From assembly GCA_028641055.1 (NCBI GenBank), contig CM054060.1, positions 309,304,949-309,368,948 on the forward strand: DNA of 64,000 nt, read 5' to 3'. The notes under the pieces are model-generated. The model worked only from the letters and a program-made list of their open reading frames with translations, ran no database searches and was not told the DNA's origin. Position numbers and translations under genes: made by a program. Origin of the DNA: Alopecurus myosuroides. Its lineage: Eukaryota; Streptophyta; Magnoliopsida; Poales; Poaceae. This document shows, in pieces, positions 63,995 through 64,000 of the stretch; positions within the stretch are counted from its first letter, which is position 1; every line of letters starts with the position of its first letter.

Positions 63995-64000
63995 AACTTC

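Larger units (their letters stand above)
61737..64000 (+). mobile_element. Gypsy element 'G4', cut by the window end
   Basis: A 1577-bp LTR, primer site and the first ORF are present; the rest lies outside. The LTR is of the G0/G1 class by length and sequence. The left target copy would be gagct (61732-61736). Confidence 0.82.

Noticed and set aside
1..64000. Bacterial features, CRISPR arrays, tRNA or rRNA genes
   Set aside because: The sequence is clearly plant nuclear DNA; no regularly spaced repeats and no tRNA-like cloverleaf beyond the short primer sites complementary to tRNA ends.

Overview
This window is intergenic DNA from a large grass genome, most likely wheat, barley, Aegilops or a close relative. 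Evidence: Gypsy LTRs starting TGATACGTC with TGGCGCC-type primer sites, Sirevirus-like Copia elements, a plant LINE and deep nesting of LTR elements. The species call is inference. I see no convincing host gene, tRNA, rRNA or CRISPR array; nearly everything assignable is transposable-element DNA at different stages of decay.

Layout. 1-3116 and 8686-10602 are unclassified flanks around a nearly full-length but decayed minus-strand LINE (3125-8677; candidate 8-bp target duplication caagacct). At 10603 a Sirevirus-like Copia ('Copia A') begins with a 1223-bp 5' LTR. Its body is interrupted three times: by a rearranged minus-strand Gypsy (13943-15484), by a 4.4-kb solo LTR (15608-20040), and from 21712 by a stack of Gypsy elements. 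In that stack, Gypsy 'G0' (+) is split within its own 5' LTR by 'G1' (-, 21796-39843, TSD atgcc) and by 'G2' (+, 40226-46752, TSD gggtt). G1's 5' LTR is split by a young Tat-like Gypsy (28854-38813, TSD aatcc), and G1's body also holds a truncated relative of that element (about 27103-27987). To the right are G0's ORF and truncated 3' LTR, an antisense gag fragment (51399-52413), 'G3' (52414-about 56300), a second Sirevirus-like Copia ('Copia B', about 56345-60000), an unresolved stretch, and 'G4' running off the end (61737-64000).

The most interesting object is the Tat-like element. It has 481-bp LTRs with 8 differences, an open gag and a protease, but its reverse transcriptase and integrase are deleted at a visible junction. 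Between pol and the 3' LTR, on the opposite strand, is an eight-exon gene (33980-37163). All seven introns obey GT-AG and all exon phases fit. The conceptual product is 842 residues and resembles the 'putative gypsy type transposon' (Transposase_28, PF04195) family, with a coiled coil and basic motifs. A TATA box lies upstream, after which comes a GC-rich leader. The one visible lesion is an in-frame TAG at codon 23.

No recognisable Gypsy reverse transcriptase or integrase is present in any of the Gypsy elements. G0, G1 and G2 look like non-autonomous derivatives that share LTRs, primer sites, a post-ORF block and polypurine-tract-like motifs but carry different ORFs. They presumably depended on enzymes supplied elsewhere.
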